Source: Stenotrophomonas sp. ESTM1D_MKCIP4_1
GTDB taxonomy: Bacteria; Pseudomonadota; Gammaproteobacteria; Xanthomonadales; Xanthomonadaceae
Length of the DNA: 64,000 nucleotides
NCBI RefSeq assembly: GCF_003086895.1
Contig: NZ_CP026004.1
Coordinates: 296,317 to 360,316, forward strand
Direction of reading: 5' to 3'
A program made the translations under genes and the position numbers. Shown here piece by piece: positions 8,291-16,697 of this stretch (position 1 is its first letter; the number at the start of each line of letters is the position of its first letter). The notes below the pieces were generated by a model. It searched no databases, was not told where the DNA came from, and worked only from the letters and a program-made list of their open reading frames with translations.

Positions 8291-8974
8291 ATGCGTATCC
8301 TTCTGGTCGAAGACGAAGCCCCGCTGCGTGAGACCCTGGCAGCCCGGCTCAAGCGCGAAGGTTTTGCCGTCGATGCCGCACAGGACGGCGAGGAAGGCCT
8401 CTATATGGGCCGCGAAGTGCCGTTCGACGTCGGCATCATCGACCTGGGCCTGCCCAAGATGTCGGGCATGGAGCTGATCAAGGCCCTGCGCGATGAAGGC
8501 AAGAAGTTCCCGGTGCTGATCCTGACCGCGCGTTCGAGCTGGCAGGACAAGGTCGAGGGCCTCAAGCAGGGCGCCGACGATTACCTGGTCAAGCCGTTCC
8601 ATGTGGAAGAGCTGCTGGCCCGCGTCAACGCGCTGCTGCGCCGCGCCGCTGGCTGGAGCAAGCCGACCCTGGAATGCGGCCCGGTTGCACTGGATCTGGC
8701 AGCACAGACGGTCAGCGTCACCGGCAGCAATGTCGACCTGACCAGCTACGAGTACAAGGTGCTGGAATACCTGATGATGCATGCCGGTGAACTGGTCTCC
8801 AAGGCCGACCTCACCGAGCACATCTACCAGCAGGATTTCGACCGCGACTCGAACGTGCTGGAAGTGTTCATCGGCCGCCTGCGCAAGAAGCTGGACCCGG
8901 ACGGCGAACTGAAGCCGATCGAGACCGTGCGTGGCCGCGGCTACCGTTTCGCGATCCCGCGCAACGAGGGCTGA
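8291..8974 (+). CDS. phoP: response regulator PhoP (OmpR family)
   Basis: A 227-residue DNA-binding response regulator. The receiver domain (1-120) has the acidic pair in LLVEDEA, the phospho-acceptor Asp51 in VGIIDLGLPKMSGMEL and the conserved Lys in DDYLVKPFH. The C-terminal winged-helix domain ends in the OmpR-type VRGRGYRFAIP. Together with the adjacent phoQ it forms the PhoPQ system, which in enterobacteria responds to low Mg2+, acid and cationic peptides and in Stenotrophomonas is linked to polymyxin resistance. GGGAGAG lies just before the ATG. The phoQ start is 22 bases downstream of the stop. Confidence 0.93.
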   Translation: MRILLVEDEAPLRETLAARLKREGFAVDAAQDGEEGLYMGREVPFDVGIIDLGLPKMSGMELIKALRDEGKKFPVLILTARSSWQDKVEGLKQGADDYLVKPFHVEELLARVNALLRRAAGWSKPTLECGPVALDLAAQTVSVTGSNVDLTSYEYKVLEYLMMHAGELVSKADLTEHIYQQDFDRDSNVLEVFIGRLRKKLDPDGELKPIETVRGRGYRFAIPRNEG

Positions 8975-8996
8975 GCCTTCCACAAGGCGATAAACG

Positions 8997-10421
8997 ATGT
9001 CCGGCCGTCTGTGGTTCTTCCGACGCTGGCGGCCGCGCTCACTGCAGGCGCGCCAGCTGTTCGCCGCGTCCGTGGGTCTGGTTGCGTTCCTGGCGCTGGC
9101 CGGTTACGCGCTCGATGCTGCCTTCGCCGATACGGCGAAGGCCAACCTGCGTGAGCGCCTGAAGAACTACGCCACGGCCTACGCGGCCGGCATCGATTTC
9201 ACCCGCGACCGCTCGCTGTACATCCGCGAGCAGCCGCCGGATCCGCGCTTCGACGTGCCCGGGAGCGGCCTGTACCTGCAGGTCGTGATGCCCGACGGCA
9301 AGGGCAACTCGATGTCCGCCGAAGGCCCGATGCTGCCCACCGTGGGCGGCGGCCTCCTGGCCCCGCGCCAGGAAGTATTCGAGGGCCCGCTGCCGATGAT
9401 CCAGATCGACGGCAGCCAGGGCTCGGTGTACCGCTATGGCCTGGGCCTGGTGTGGGATGCCGACGCCGATCCGGCCACCGAATTCCCCTACACCATCTAC
9501 GTGATGGAAGACTCGCGCGCGCTGGGTGCGCAGCTGCGCGTGTTCCGCAGCCGGGTCTGGTTCTACCTGGGTGGCATCGGCCTGATCCTGCTGCTGCTGC
9601 AGACGGTCATCCTGCAGTGGAGCCTGCGCCCGTTGCGCAGGGTCATCACCGAACTGACCAAGGTGCAGCGCGGTGAGACCGAACGCATGAGCGAGCGCCA
9701 CCCGCGCGAGCTGGAACCGCTGACCGACAGCATCAACGCCTTCATCGAAAGCGAACGCGAGAACCTCGAACGCCAGCGCAACACCCTGGCCGACCTGGCG
9801 CACAGCCTGAAGACGCCCATCGCGGTGCTGCGCACGCAGATGGACAGCGGTGCCGGCGATGGCGCACTGCGCGAAGAACTGGACGTGCAGCTGCAGCGCA
9901 TGAACAACCTGGTGTCCTACCAGTTGGCGCGCGCGGCGTCGTCGGGCCACAAGCTGTTCTCCGCACCGCTGCCGGTGGAATCCAACGCCGAGGAAATCGT
10001 ACGTGGCCTGGAAAAGGTCTACGCCGCCAAGGGCGTGCTGTGCGAATTCGACATCGACCCGGCCGCGCGTTTCCACGGCGAACCGGGCGATCTGCAGGAA
10101 CTGCTGGGCAACCTGCTGGAAAACGCCTTCAAGTGGGCCAAGCGCCGCGTGCTGCTGACCGCGCAGCCGCTGCCGGCGCCCAACGCACGCCGTGCCGGCC
10201 TGCTGCTGGCGGTGGATGACGATGGCCCGGGCATTGCCCCGGAAGACATCGGCAAGGTGCTGCAGCGTGGCGTGCGTGGCGATGAGCGCGTGCAGGGCCA
10301 CGGCATCGGTCTGTCGATCGTGCAGGATCTCATCAAGGATTACCGCGGCGAACTGCTGGTAGCCCGTTCCAGCGAACTGGGCGGCGCCCGCTTTGAAGTG
10401 CGCCTGCCGCCGGGACCGTGA
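8997..10421 (+). CDS. phoQ: sensor histidine kinase PhoQ
   Basis: A 474-residue inner-membrane sensor kinase. One transmembrane helix is at about residues 22-44 and a second at about 188-208, enclosing a periplasmic sensor of about 140 residues. A HAMP-like region follows. The phospho-acceptor His269 lies in LADLAHSLKTPIAVLRTQM, the N box in LGNLLENAFKWAK, and the ATP lid in DDDGPGI and GHGIGLSIVQDLI. This HSLKTP form of the H box is characteristic of PhoQ-type kinases. It shares an operon with phoP and should phosphorylate it. Confidence 0.92.
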   Translation: MSGRLWFFRRWRPRSLQARQLFAASVGLVAFLALAGYALDAAFADTAKANLRERLKNYATAYAAGIDFTRDRSLYIREQPPDPRFDVPGSGLYLQVVMPDGKGNSMSAEGPMLPTVGGGLLAPRQEVFEGPLPMIQIDGSQGSVYRYGLGLVWDADADPATEFPYTIYVMEDSRALGAQLRVFRSRVWFYLGGIGLILLLLQTVILQWSLRPLRRVITELTKVQRGETERMSERHPRELEPLTDSINAFIESERENLERQRNTLADLAHSLKTPIAVLRTQMDSGAGDGALREELDVQLQRMNNLVSYQLARAASSGHKLFSAPLPVESNAEEIVRGLEKVYAAKGVLCEFDIDPAARFHGEPGDLQELLGNLLENAFKWAKRRVLLTAQPLPAPNARRAGLLLAVDDDGPGIAPEDIGKVLQRGVRGDERVQGHGIGLSIVQDLIKDYRGELLVARSSELGGARFEVRLPPGP

Positions 10422-10435
10422 TCCCCCGTTGATCG

Positions 10436-10493
10436 GTAGTGCCGGCCGCCGGCCGGCAATTTCATCTCGCTGCCGGCCAGCGGCCGGCACTAC
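10436..10493. repeat. inverted pair of SMAG palindromes between phoQ and mtfA
   Basis: One copy reads GTAGTGCCGGCCGCCGGCCG and an inverted copy ends GCCGGCCAGCGGCCGGCACTAC. The pair forms a dimer that could fold into one long cruciform. The CTAC end at 10490-10493, read on the minus strand, supplies the TAG stop codon of mtfA. Confidence 0.9.
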
Positions 10494-11281
10494 CGTTCTG
10501 CGAACGCCGGCGGCTCGCCATAGAACCGCCGCAGGTGCGCGGCCACGTCCGGCAGCGCCTGCGCCAGCAGATCCGGCGCGGAGAAGTGGTATTCGCTGGC
10601 CACCGCGAAGAACTCTTCCGGCGCCTCGGCCGCATACGGGTCGATCAGCGTTTCAACACCGGCATCCACCTGCGCGCAGAACGCATCGTAGGCCTGCTGG
10701 AAGGCGGCCGCCCACTCACGCTGCCATGCACGCGGCAACGGCGGGGTACCGTCCATCGCGCCATCCAGCGCATCCAGCTTGTGCACCATTTCATGCACGG
10801 CCACGCAGTAGCCCTCGTGCGGTGCGGCCAGATCCGCCTGCACGTCGGCCCAGGACAGGATCAACGGACCGCTGTCCCACGATTCGCCAATCAACTCGTC
10901 ATCCCACTCGTGCAGCACGCCGGCCGCATCCACATGGCTGCGGTGCACGCGGAACGCATCGGGATAGACGATCAGCTGCGACCAGCCTTCCAGCCCGACC
11001 TCGCCGAATTCCAGCAAGGGCAGGCAGCACAGCGCGGCCAGCAGCACACCATCGGCGGGCTGCAGCTGCAGTTCGCCAATCGGGGTGATGGTCTTTTCAT
11101 GCAGGAAGCGGGTGGCCAGCACACGCAGCCGCCCGCGGCGCTCGTCGCCAAGGCCCTGCAGCCAGGCGGCGCGGCCGCAGGCTTCGTTCCACACCGCATC
11201 TTCGATCGGCCGCGGCGCAGGCCGCAGCCACTGCAGCAGCGATTTGATCAGCGGAACATACCCGGCAGGTAGCTGTGCCAC
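10490..11281 (-). CDS. mtfA: zinc-dependent peptidase, MtfA family (M90)
   Basis: A cytosolic zinc metallopeptidase of 263 residues. MtfA of E. coli binds the Mlc repressor and so affects glucose PTS control, and it has aminopeptidase activity. The zinc motif HEMVH is at residues 163-167 within AVHEMVHKLDALDG, and the downstream Glu is in EEFFAVASEYHF (about 215-226), as in the family. The best start in frame is a GTG at 11281, which overlaps the end of the upstream gene by 34 bases. The TAG stop lies inside a SMAG repeat. Whether Mlc is the partner in this organism is unknown. Confidence 0.88.
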   Translation of the reverse strand: MAQLPAGYVPLIKSLLQWLRPAPRPIEDAVWNEACGRAAWLQGLGDERRGRLRVLATRFLHEKTITPIGELQLQPADGVLLAALCCLPLLEFGEVGLEGWSQLIVYPDAFRVHRSHVDAAGVLHEWDDELIGESWDSGPLILSWADVQADLAAPHEGYCVAVHEMVHKLDALDGAMDGTPPLPRAWQREWAAAFQQAYDAFCAQVDAGVETLIDPYAAEAPEEFFAVASEYHFSAPDLLAQALPDVAAHLRRFYGEPPAFAER

Positions 11282-11541
11282 TTCGGCGCGCGGATGCGCT
11301 GCAGCACATCGTCATCGCTGCCACCGCCGCCGCTGCTGGTCGCACTGCTGGCGGCCGGACGTACCGGCGCCGGCTTGGCGGTGGTGGCCGAAGCGGTGCT
11401 GGTGGCGGCACGCTGCGAAGCGGCATCCGGGGTGGAATACACGCAGCCCCCACGGCTGTCATCCAACGACGCCGTCGCCGACGCCGCGAAGGGCATCGTC
11501 AGCAGGACCAGGCAATGGGCATAACGGCGCATTGACGACAT
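11248..11541 (-). CDS. small exported hypothetical protein
   Basis: This 97-residue protein is not recognised. It has an N-terminal signal peptide (MRRYAHCLVLLTMPFAASATA), one Cys shortly after the predicted cleavage site (GGCVYSTPD), an Ala/Thr/Ser-rich linker and a conserved-looking C-terminus, RAPKWHSYLPGMFR. Starts at 11541 and 11532 are both possible. A TAGAAT at 11566-11571 on the minus strand may be the -10 box. The end overlaps mtfA by 34 bases, so the two may be co-transcribed. Confidence 0.6.
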   Translation of the reverse strand: MSSMRRYAHCLVLLTMPFAASATASLDDSRGGCVYSTPDAASQRAATSTASATTAKPAPVRPAASSATSSGGGGSDDDVLQRIRAPKWHSYLPGMFR

Positions 11542-11663
11542 CCACGTTAAGGGAGGGTGAGTTCCCGATTCTAGCCCGAACCCGGCCCCGGATTGGAAGC
11601 CCCGCCCGCGGGCACCCCGCAGGCGTCGCTGGCGGCTTTCCCGCATAATTCCTGTCTGACCCT

Positions 11664-12641
11664 GTGGAAGCTGCCGTGGACGATCGCCAACTGCTGGCCA
11701 AACTCGCTGCCGGTCGCCTGTCCGGCGACGCCCTGGCCCGTGAGCTGGGCCAGACCCGCGCCGCCATTTGGAAGCGTATTCAAGGGCTTAGGGCTGCCGG
11801 TGTGGATATCCAGGGCCGTGCTGGCGAGGGCTACGGCCTGAGCCACCCGCTGGAACTGCTGGACCCGGCCGCCATCCGCGCGCACCTGCCCGACGCTGCC
11901 GAGGGCCTGCTGCATGACCTGCAGGTGGCCTGGACCGTGGATTCGACCAATGCCGAATTGTTGCGGTGCAGCGCGCCGCAGCGCGGTGTCTGCGTCCTGC
12001 TGGCCGAGCGCCAGACCGGCGGCCGTGGCCGTCGCGGCCGCAGCTGGGCCTCGCCGCTGGCGGCCCATGTCTACCTGTCGGTGCTGCGCCTGTTCTCCGG
12101 CGGCCTGGGCCGCCTGGCGGGCCTCAGCCTGGTGGCCGGCATTGCCGTGGCCGAGGCCCTGCACGACTTGGGTTATACCCAGGCGCAGCTGAAATGGCCC
12201 AATGACGTGCTGGTGGACGGCCGCAAGCTGGTCGGCCTGCTGGCCGAGGGCGGCGGCGAATATGCCGGCCCGGCCCGCGCGGTCATCGGCATCGGCATCA
12301 ATGTGCACATGCCGCCGGCCTTCGCCGAGCAGATCACCCAGCCGTGGGTGGACCTGGACACCCTGGCCGGTACCCACGTGGACCGCAACGTGGTGGTGGC
12401 CGCCGTGCTGGCGCGGCTGCTGCCGGCGCTGGAAGTGTTCGACCGCGAAGGTCTGGCCCCGTTCCTGCCTCGCTACGCGGCCTTCGACATGCTGGCCGGG
12501 CGCGAGGTGCGCGTGGAACTGGACGGCCAGTGGCAGCACGGCACGGCCCTGGGCCTGGCCGATGATGGCGCCCTGCGCGTGCGCATTGATGGCCATGAGC
12601 GCCTGCTGCATGCCGGCGAAGTGAGCGTGAGGAAGGCATGA
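11664..12641 (+). CDS. birA: bifunctional biotin--[acetyl-CoA-carboxylase] ligase / biotin operon repressor BirA
   Basis: BirA activates biotin with ATP and attaches it to the acetyl-CoA carboxylase carrier protein. Versions with an N-terminal helix-turn-helix also repress the biotin genes. Here a winged-helix region (residues about 8-60, SGDALARELGQTRAAIWKRI) precedes the catalytic domain, with the biotinoyl-AMP loop GGRGRRGRSW at 119-128 and KWPNDVLVDGRKLVGLL at 177-193. The length of 325 residues is normal. Starts are GTG 11664 or GTG 11676. A CATAAT at 11644-11649 is a plausible -10. It overlaps coaX by 4 bases. Confidence 0.93.
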   Translation: MEAAVDDRQLLAKLAAGRLSGDALARELGQTRAAIWKRIQGLRAAGVDIQGRAGEGYGLSHPLELLDPAAIRAHLPDAAEGLLHDLQVAWTVDSTNAELLRCSAPQRGVCVLLAERQTGGRGRRGRSWASPLAAHVYLSVLRLFSGGLGRLAGLSLVAGIAVAEALHDLGYTQAQLKWPNDVLVDGRKLVGLLAEGGGEYAGPARAVIGIGINVHMPPAFAEQITQPWVDLDTLAGTHVDRNVVVAAVLARLLPALEVFDREGLAPFLPRYAAFDMLAGREVRVELDGQWQHGTALGLADDGALRVRIDGHERLLHAGEVSVRKA

Positions 12642-13369
12642 GCGATTGGTTGTTCGACCTGGGCAATTCGCGCTTCAAGTTCGCGCCGTTGCAGGGTGAC
12701 CGTGCCGGTGATGTGCAGGCCTGGGCGCATGGCGCTGAAGGCATGGCCGCGCAGCCACCGCACAGCCTGCCCAGCGGCGGCACCGCCTTTGTTGCCAGCG
12801 TGGCCGCACCATCGCTGACCACGGCCATGCTGCAGCAGCTGCAGGCCCGCTTCGGCGAGGTGCGCGTGGTGCGCACCAGTGCCGAATGCGCGGGCGTGCG
12901 CATTGCCTATGCCCGGCCGGAAAAGTTCGGGGTTGATCGTTTCCTGGCCCTGCTGGCCGCCGCCACCGCGCGCCGCCCGGTGCTGGTGGTAGGCGTGGGT
13001 ACCGCGCTGACCATCGATCTGCTGGATGCCGACGGGCAGCACCACGGCGGCCGCATTTCCGCCTCGCCCACCACCATGCGCGAAGCGCTGCACGTGCGTG
13101 CGGTGCAGCTGCCGGCCAGTGGCGGCGATTACAGCGAATTCGCCAACGACACCGCCGATGCGCTGGCGTCCGGCTGTGACGGTGCCGCCGTGGCCCTGGT
13201 GGAGCGCAGTGCCCGCCACGCACAGGCGCTGCTGGGCGTGGCCCCGGCGCTGCTGGTGCACGGGGGCGGCGCACCCGCGCTGATGCCGCTGCTGGATGGG
13301 GCCGACTACCACCCGTCGCTGGTGCTGGACGGCCTCGCCCGCTGGGCGGTGCACCAGCCCGCAGGCTAG
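12638..13369 (+). CDS. coaX: type III pantothenate kinase
   Basis: CoaX phosphorylates pantothenate, the first step of coenzyme A synthesis, and is the usual pantothenate kinase in this group in place of CoaA. The 243-residue protein shows the ASKHA phosphate motif DLGNSRFK near the N-terminus and GVGTALTIDLLDADG (about residues 126-140), with the substrate segment HHGGRISASP. The ATG overlaps the birA stop (ATGA). The next gene starts 10 bases after the stop, so birA, coaX and the SPOR protein are one operon. Confidence 0.93.
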   Translation: MSDWLFDLGNSRFKFAPLQGDRAGDVQAWAHGAEGMAAQPPHSLPSGGTAFVASVAAPSLTTAMLQQLQARFGEVRVVRTSAECAGVRIAYARPEKFGVDRFLALLAAATARRPVLVVGVGTALTIDLLDADGQHHGGRISASPTTMREALHVRAVQLPASGGDYSEFANDTADALASGCDGAAVALVERSARHAQALLGVAPALLVHGGGAPALMPLLDGADYHPSLVLDGLARWAVHQPAG

Positions 13370-13379
13370 TATCGGCAGC

Positions 13380-14210
13380 ATGCTGACCCGAGCCCTGATT
13401 GTCGTCCTGGCCATCCTCAACGTAGGCGTCGCCAGCTGGTGGCTGCTGCGCAGTGACCCCGCACCGGCCGTGCCACCGCCGCCGGCCACGGGCGTGGCCG
13501 AACTGCGCTGGCTGCCGGGCGGCACCGACGCCGCTGCCGTAGCGCAGACGGCGGCGGCCACCCCGACCGACGCACTGCAGGATCGTGAGGCTGCGCCCAG
13601 TGCCGCCGTGGCGGCCACCGAGGCGCCCACGCCTGCAGCAGCCCCCCCGGCCGAGGCCACCGCCCCGGCCGGCGCCGCAGCCGCAGTGGCCGCCACCACC
13701 CCGGCCGGGCCGGTGGCCGAGCCGCCTGCCGCAGAGAAGCCCGCTGCACCGCCGCGCTGCGTCGCCCTGGGGCCGTTTGCCGACCGTGCTACCGCCGTGG
13801 CCGCACAGGGCCGGGCCGCCAGCGTGCTGGCCCCGGCGCACCTGCGCGAACAGCCGGCTGCCAGCGGCAGCACCCGTTACCGCGTACTGCTGCCGGCCGC
13901 CGCCAGCCGCGAGGAGGCCCAGGCCACGGTGAAGCGCATCGTTGCTGCCGGCCTCAGCGATTACTACATCATCAGCCAGGGCGAAGAGAGCAACGCCATC
14001 GCCCTGGGCCAGTACCGCAACCGCGAGGGCGCCGAGCGCCGCATTGCCGCCGTGCAGGCGGCCGGCTTCACCCCGCGCCTGGTGGCCAGCGGCGATGCCG
14101 GCCAGTGGTGGCTGGAAGGGCAGCTGGCCGCTGGCAGCACACCGGCACAGGCGCAGCAGCGCAGCGGTGCCGCGCAGCAACGGTCGCTGGAATGCACGCG
14201 ACTGCGCTAG
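13380..14210 (+). CDS. SPOR-domain membrane protein
   Basis: A 276-residue protein with one N-terminal transmembrane helix (LIVVLAILNVGVASWWLL, residues about 5-22), a long Ala/Pro/Thr-rich periplasmic linker (about 30-120) and a C-terminal domain (about 122-215). That domain has FADRATAVAAQGRAAS and EGAERRIAAVQAAGFTPRLV, the repeated alpha/beta pattern of SPOR domains that bind denuded glycan strands at the division site. It is the third gene of the birA-coaX operon. The TAG stop overlaps a TAGAAT that may be the -10 box of the following tRNA gene. Confidence 0.75.
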   Translation: MLTRALIVVLAILNVGVASWWLLRSDPAPAVPPPPATGVAELRWLPGGTDAAAVAQTAAATPTDALQDREAAPSAAVAATEAPTPAAAPPAEATAPAGAAAAVAATTPAGPVAEPPAAEKPAAPPRCVALGPFADRATAVAAQGRAASVLAPAHLREQPAASGSTRYRVLLPAAASREEAQATVKRIVAAGLSDYYIISQGEESNAIALGQYRNREGAERRIAAVQAAGFTPRLVASGDAGQWWLEGQLAAGSTPAQAQQRSGAAQQRSLECTRLR

Positions 14211-14213
14211 AAT
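14208..14213 (+). promoter_or_regulatory. possible -10 box of the tRNA-Thr gene
   Basis: TAGAAT lies 37 bases before the mature tRNA 5' end and shares its first three bases with the stop codon of the SPOR gene. No good -35 hexamer is seen at the expected distance. Confidence 0.35.
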
Positions 14214-14250
14214 CGCCCCACCGCGGCACTGCCGCCGGTGAAGCACCCAT

Positions 14251-14326
14251 GCCGCTTTAGCTCAGTTGGTAGAGCAACTGTCTTGTAAACAGTAGGTCAT
14301 CCGTTCGATTCGGATAAGCGGCACCA
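14251..14326 (+). tRNA. tRNA-Thr, anticodon TGT
   Basis: A 76-base cloverleaf with the CCA end encoded. Acceptor stem GCCGCTT/AAGCGGC (with one G-T pair), D arm GCTC-AGTTGGTA-GAGC, anticodon arm ACTGT-CTTGTAA-ACAGT with anticodon TGT, variable loop AGGTC, and T arm ATCCG-TTCGATT-CGGAT. All stems pair. Thr identity follows from the TGT anticodon. Confidence 0.97.
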
Positions 14327-14353
14327 ACACCTTCACGCCTCACGAGGCGTTGT

Positions 14354-15064
14354 TCAGCCTTCACTCGCACCGGTGAGCCACTTTTCGGCCAAGCGAGGAG
14401 CGACAGTGGTTGCCAAACCCTGCAGGTAGGTAAACCCATAGGGAATCCTGTCCATCTCGAGCGAGACCAGCACTTTCTCGGCCCTGCCGCGCGCAGCCTT
14501 GACCAGCGAGGCCGCCGGCTGCACGGCAAGTGATGTGCCTATGACAAGAACCTTTGCTGCAGTGGACACGTGCCATCGCGCCTCATCCATGTGCTGCGTT
14601 TCTTCGCCGAACCAGACAATGTCAGGCCTGAGCTGAGTGCCGTCCTCGCACAGCTGGCCAAGCGAAATCGCAGAGTCCTCGATACGGTAGCGCTTCGGGC
14701 TGTCCGACGTGCCACGCGCATAGGCAAGTTGGCCATGCAGATGAATCACGTTGCTGGAACCGGCGCGCTCGTGAAGCTCATCGACGTTCTGGGTGATTAC
14801 GACCACCTCAAAGGCCGATTCCAGGGAAGCGATCGCCGAGTGTGCGGCATTTGGCAACGCGTTCCATGCCTTCAGGCGACGCTCGTTGTAGAAGGCCAGG
14901 ACGGCTTCCGGACGAAGCCTCCAACCCTCGGGGCTGGCCACGTCCTGCCACGAGTAATTGTTCCAAAGACCGTGCGAATCGCGGAATGTAGGCAAGCCGC
15001 TTTCCGCGCTCAGACCGGACCCGGAGAGAACAACAACTTTGTCTGGCACAACGTCAGGTTTCAT
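14354..15064 (-). CDS. Sir2-family (sirtuin-like) NAD-dependent deacylase, divergent
   Basis: A 236-residue protein with sirtuin motifs: NAD-binding VVLSGSGLSAESGLPTFRD (the family usually has GAGxSxxSGIPTFR), catalytic-region TQNVDELHERAG, HLHGQL with the putative catalytic His, and DIVWFGE. Sirtuins remove acyl groups from lysines using NAD+. The zinc-binding region between HLHG and the second Rossmann half contains no paired cysteines (only one Cys, in QLCEDG), so the usual zinc tetrad is missing. The gene is lower in GC than its surroundings, directly follows tRNA-Thr and faces it. Horizontal acquisition is likely but unproven. Confidence 0.8.
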   Translation of the reverse strand: MKPDVVPDKVVVLSGSGLSAESGLPTFRDSHGLWNNYSWQDVASPEGWRLRPEAVLAFYNERRLKAWNALPNAAHSAIASLESAFEVVVITQNVDELHERAGSSNVIHLHGQLAYARGTSDSPKRYRIEDSAISLGQLCEDGTQLRPDIVWFGEETQHMDEARWHVSTAAKVLVIGTSLAVQPAASLVKAARGRAEKVLVSLEMDRIPYGFTYLQGLATTVAPRLAEKWLTGASEG

Positions 15065-15138
15065 GGAGCACTCGCCATCTGGAGGCCGAGCATCTGTGCC
15101 CGGCCATACGACACATCCACAGCGCACTGCTTGGTGGG

Positions 15139-15167
15139 CTGACGCGTTGCTACCCCACCGCTATAGT
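15139..15167 (+). promoter_or_regulatory. possible sigma-70 promoter upstream of the PEP mutase family gene
   Basis: CTGACG and TATAGT are spaced by 17 bases. The next gene on this strand starts at 15447, leaving a leader of about 270 bases in which no convincing ORF was found (15065-15446 holds nothing else that I can support). Confidence 0.4.
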
Positions 15168-15446
15168 GGCACTGCTGGCAACGGACTCCATAACGGCATG
15201 AGCAACACACGAACCGGTGCCTTGCGCGCACCTGCGTGTGTCAGCGGACAGGAATCTCCCGTTCCGGTCCGTCAACACGAAGAACAACAGGAAAGGGTCC
15301 GCCGCGATGCTTTGCATTCAGCGCCGGCCGATCTTAGAACGGCGCCCTGCCTCCGCGCCAGCGGCCAGAGCATTGCCGTCTGGAAACGGCGAGCGTTCCA
15401 CGACCTTCAGCGGCAGACTCCAGCGCCCGATCCCTCTGGAGTTCAC

Positions 15447-16244
15447 ATGTCCAACCGCCATCAACGGTTCTTCCATCTGCACCATCAGAAAGAACTACTG
15501 GTCCTGCCCACCGTATGGGACGCAGCATCGGCGCGCATGGCGCAGGCGTGTGGTGCCGATGCAGTGGGCACCTCCAGTGCAGCGCTGGCGTGGTCATGTG
15601 GCCTTGCCGACGGCGGGGTGTTGCCAGTGCAGACCCTGCTGCACCGTGTGGCCGGGATCGTGCAGGCCACGATGCTGCCGGTGACCGTCGATATTGAAGC
15701 TGGCTACAGCGCCGACCCGCGTGCGGTAGCTGCGCTTGTGCAGGATCTGGCTGGGCTGGGCGTGGTCGGCATCAACATCGAGGATGGTGACGGCGAGCCG
15801 GATCTGCTGATTGCCAAGATCGCTGAAGTGCGGCACACCCTCGTGTCGCGACCGATGTTCATCAATGCACGCACAGACGTGTATCTGCGCGGCTTGGCCG
15901 AAGGTGAGGCGGCAATACGGATGAGCGCGGAACGCCTGCAGTCCTACGCCCGGGCCGGTGCGCACGGGGCGTTTGTGCCCGGCATGCAGGATCCACACGC
16001 CCTCAGCGCGCTTGCTGGGCAGATTCCGCTGCCGCTCAATGTGATGTGGCTGCCGGGCATGCCGTCCAACGCGGCGCTGCACACGGCCGGCGTACGCCGA
16101 CTGAGTGCCGGGCCGGCGATCTTCCAGCATGCCTGGGCAAGCGCATCAGCAGCGACCCGTGCGCTGCTGGCCGGCACGCTTTCCGCCGCCGACCCGTCAG
16201 CGGACTACGCCACGCTCAATGCGCTGTTCACGGAGCAGCGGTAG
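15447..16244 (+). CDS. isocitrate lyase / phosphoenolpyruvate mutase family protein
   Basis: A 265-residue TIM-barrel protein of the ICL/PEPM superfamily, whose members form or break C-C or C-P bonds of oxyacids with Mg2+. The N-terminal LVLPTVWDAASARMAQACGA, the metal-binding VTVDIEAGYSADP, INIEDGDGEP and INARTDVYLRGLAEGEAAIR all fit this superfamily. The catalytic KKCGH of true isocitrate lyase is absent, so a small-substrate lyase or mutase is more likely than ICL. The frame extends far upstream, but ATG 15447 has GGAG seven bases before it and begins the conserved domain. Substrate unknown. Confidence 0.82.
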   Translation: MSNRHQRFFHLHHQKELLVLPTVWDAASARMAQACGADAVGTSSAALAWSCGLADGGVLPVQTLLHRVAGIVQATMLPVTVDIEAGYSADPRAVAALVQDLAGLGVVGINIEDGDGEPDLLIAKIAEVRHTLVSRPMFINARTDVYLRGLAEGEAAIRMSAERLQSYARAGAHGAFVPGMQDPHALSALAGQIPLPLNVMWLPGMPSNAALHTAGVRRLSAGPAIFQHAWASASAATRALLAGTLSAADPSADYATLNALFTEQR

Positions 16245-16348
16245 CACCGTGCATGCGTAACGCCTGACGATGAGCCTTGGCAGGGTCATGGGGCCCGGTT
16301 TTTCCTTGCCGACCGCACCCGCAAGGACAACCTGCCGAGGACAACACG

Positions 16349-16683
16349 ATGACGCATCCGCGAGTGCCGGTCGCGCTGCTGGGTCTGCTGCTGCCGATGA
16401 TGGCCAGCAGTTCGATTTCCTGCAGGCCGGGTCCGCCGAAACGCCACTGCCGCCGGGGCAGTGCCTCACCTACGGTGAAGGTGGGACAACCGCGCCGGCC
16501 CTGCAGAGCGGCAAGCACTACCAGGTGGAAATGTGGGGGCGCACACCGGGTACGCCGGGCCACAAGGGCGAAGCGCAGTCGCGCTGGTTCACTCTTCGCT
16601 TCTGCAGGATGGATGTGGCTGGAAGGGCCGTGATCAGGACGGACAAGGCGGACTGCGCGCCCACCATGCAGCCGGGCGATTGA
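16349..16683 (+). pseudogene. probable frameshifted small exported protein
   Basis: A good ribosome-binding site (GAGGA) and ATG at 16349 start a short signal peptide, VALLGLLLPMMAS, but that frame then becomes Arg/Pro-rich shadow sequence and ends at 16633. The +2 frame takes over at about 16400 and reads GQQFDFLQAGSAETPLPPGQ and SGKHYQVEMWGRTPG before stopping at 16683, which looks like a real mature domain without a start of its own. A single indel near 16400-16410 would join them. A sequencing error or a real inactivation are both possible. Confidence 0.5.
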
Positions 16684-16697
16684 CCTCCACCCACGCC

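Noticed and set aside
14327..15200. tRNA-Thr as attachment site of an integrated element
   Set aside because: No direct repeat of the tRNA 3' end was found downstream and no integrase gene is present, although the adjacent sirtuin has atypical composition.
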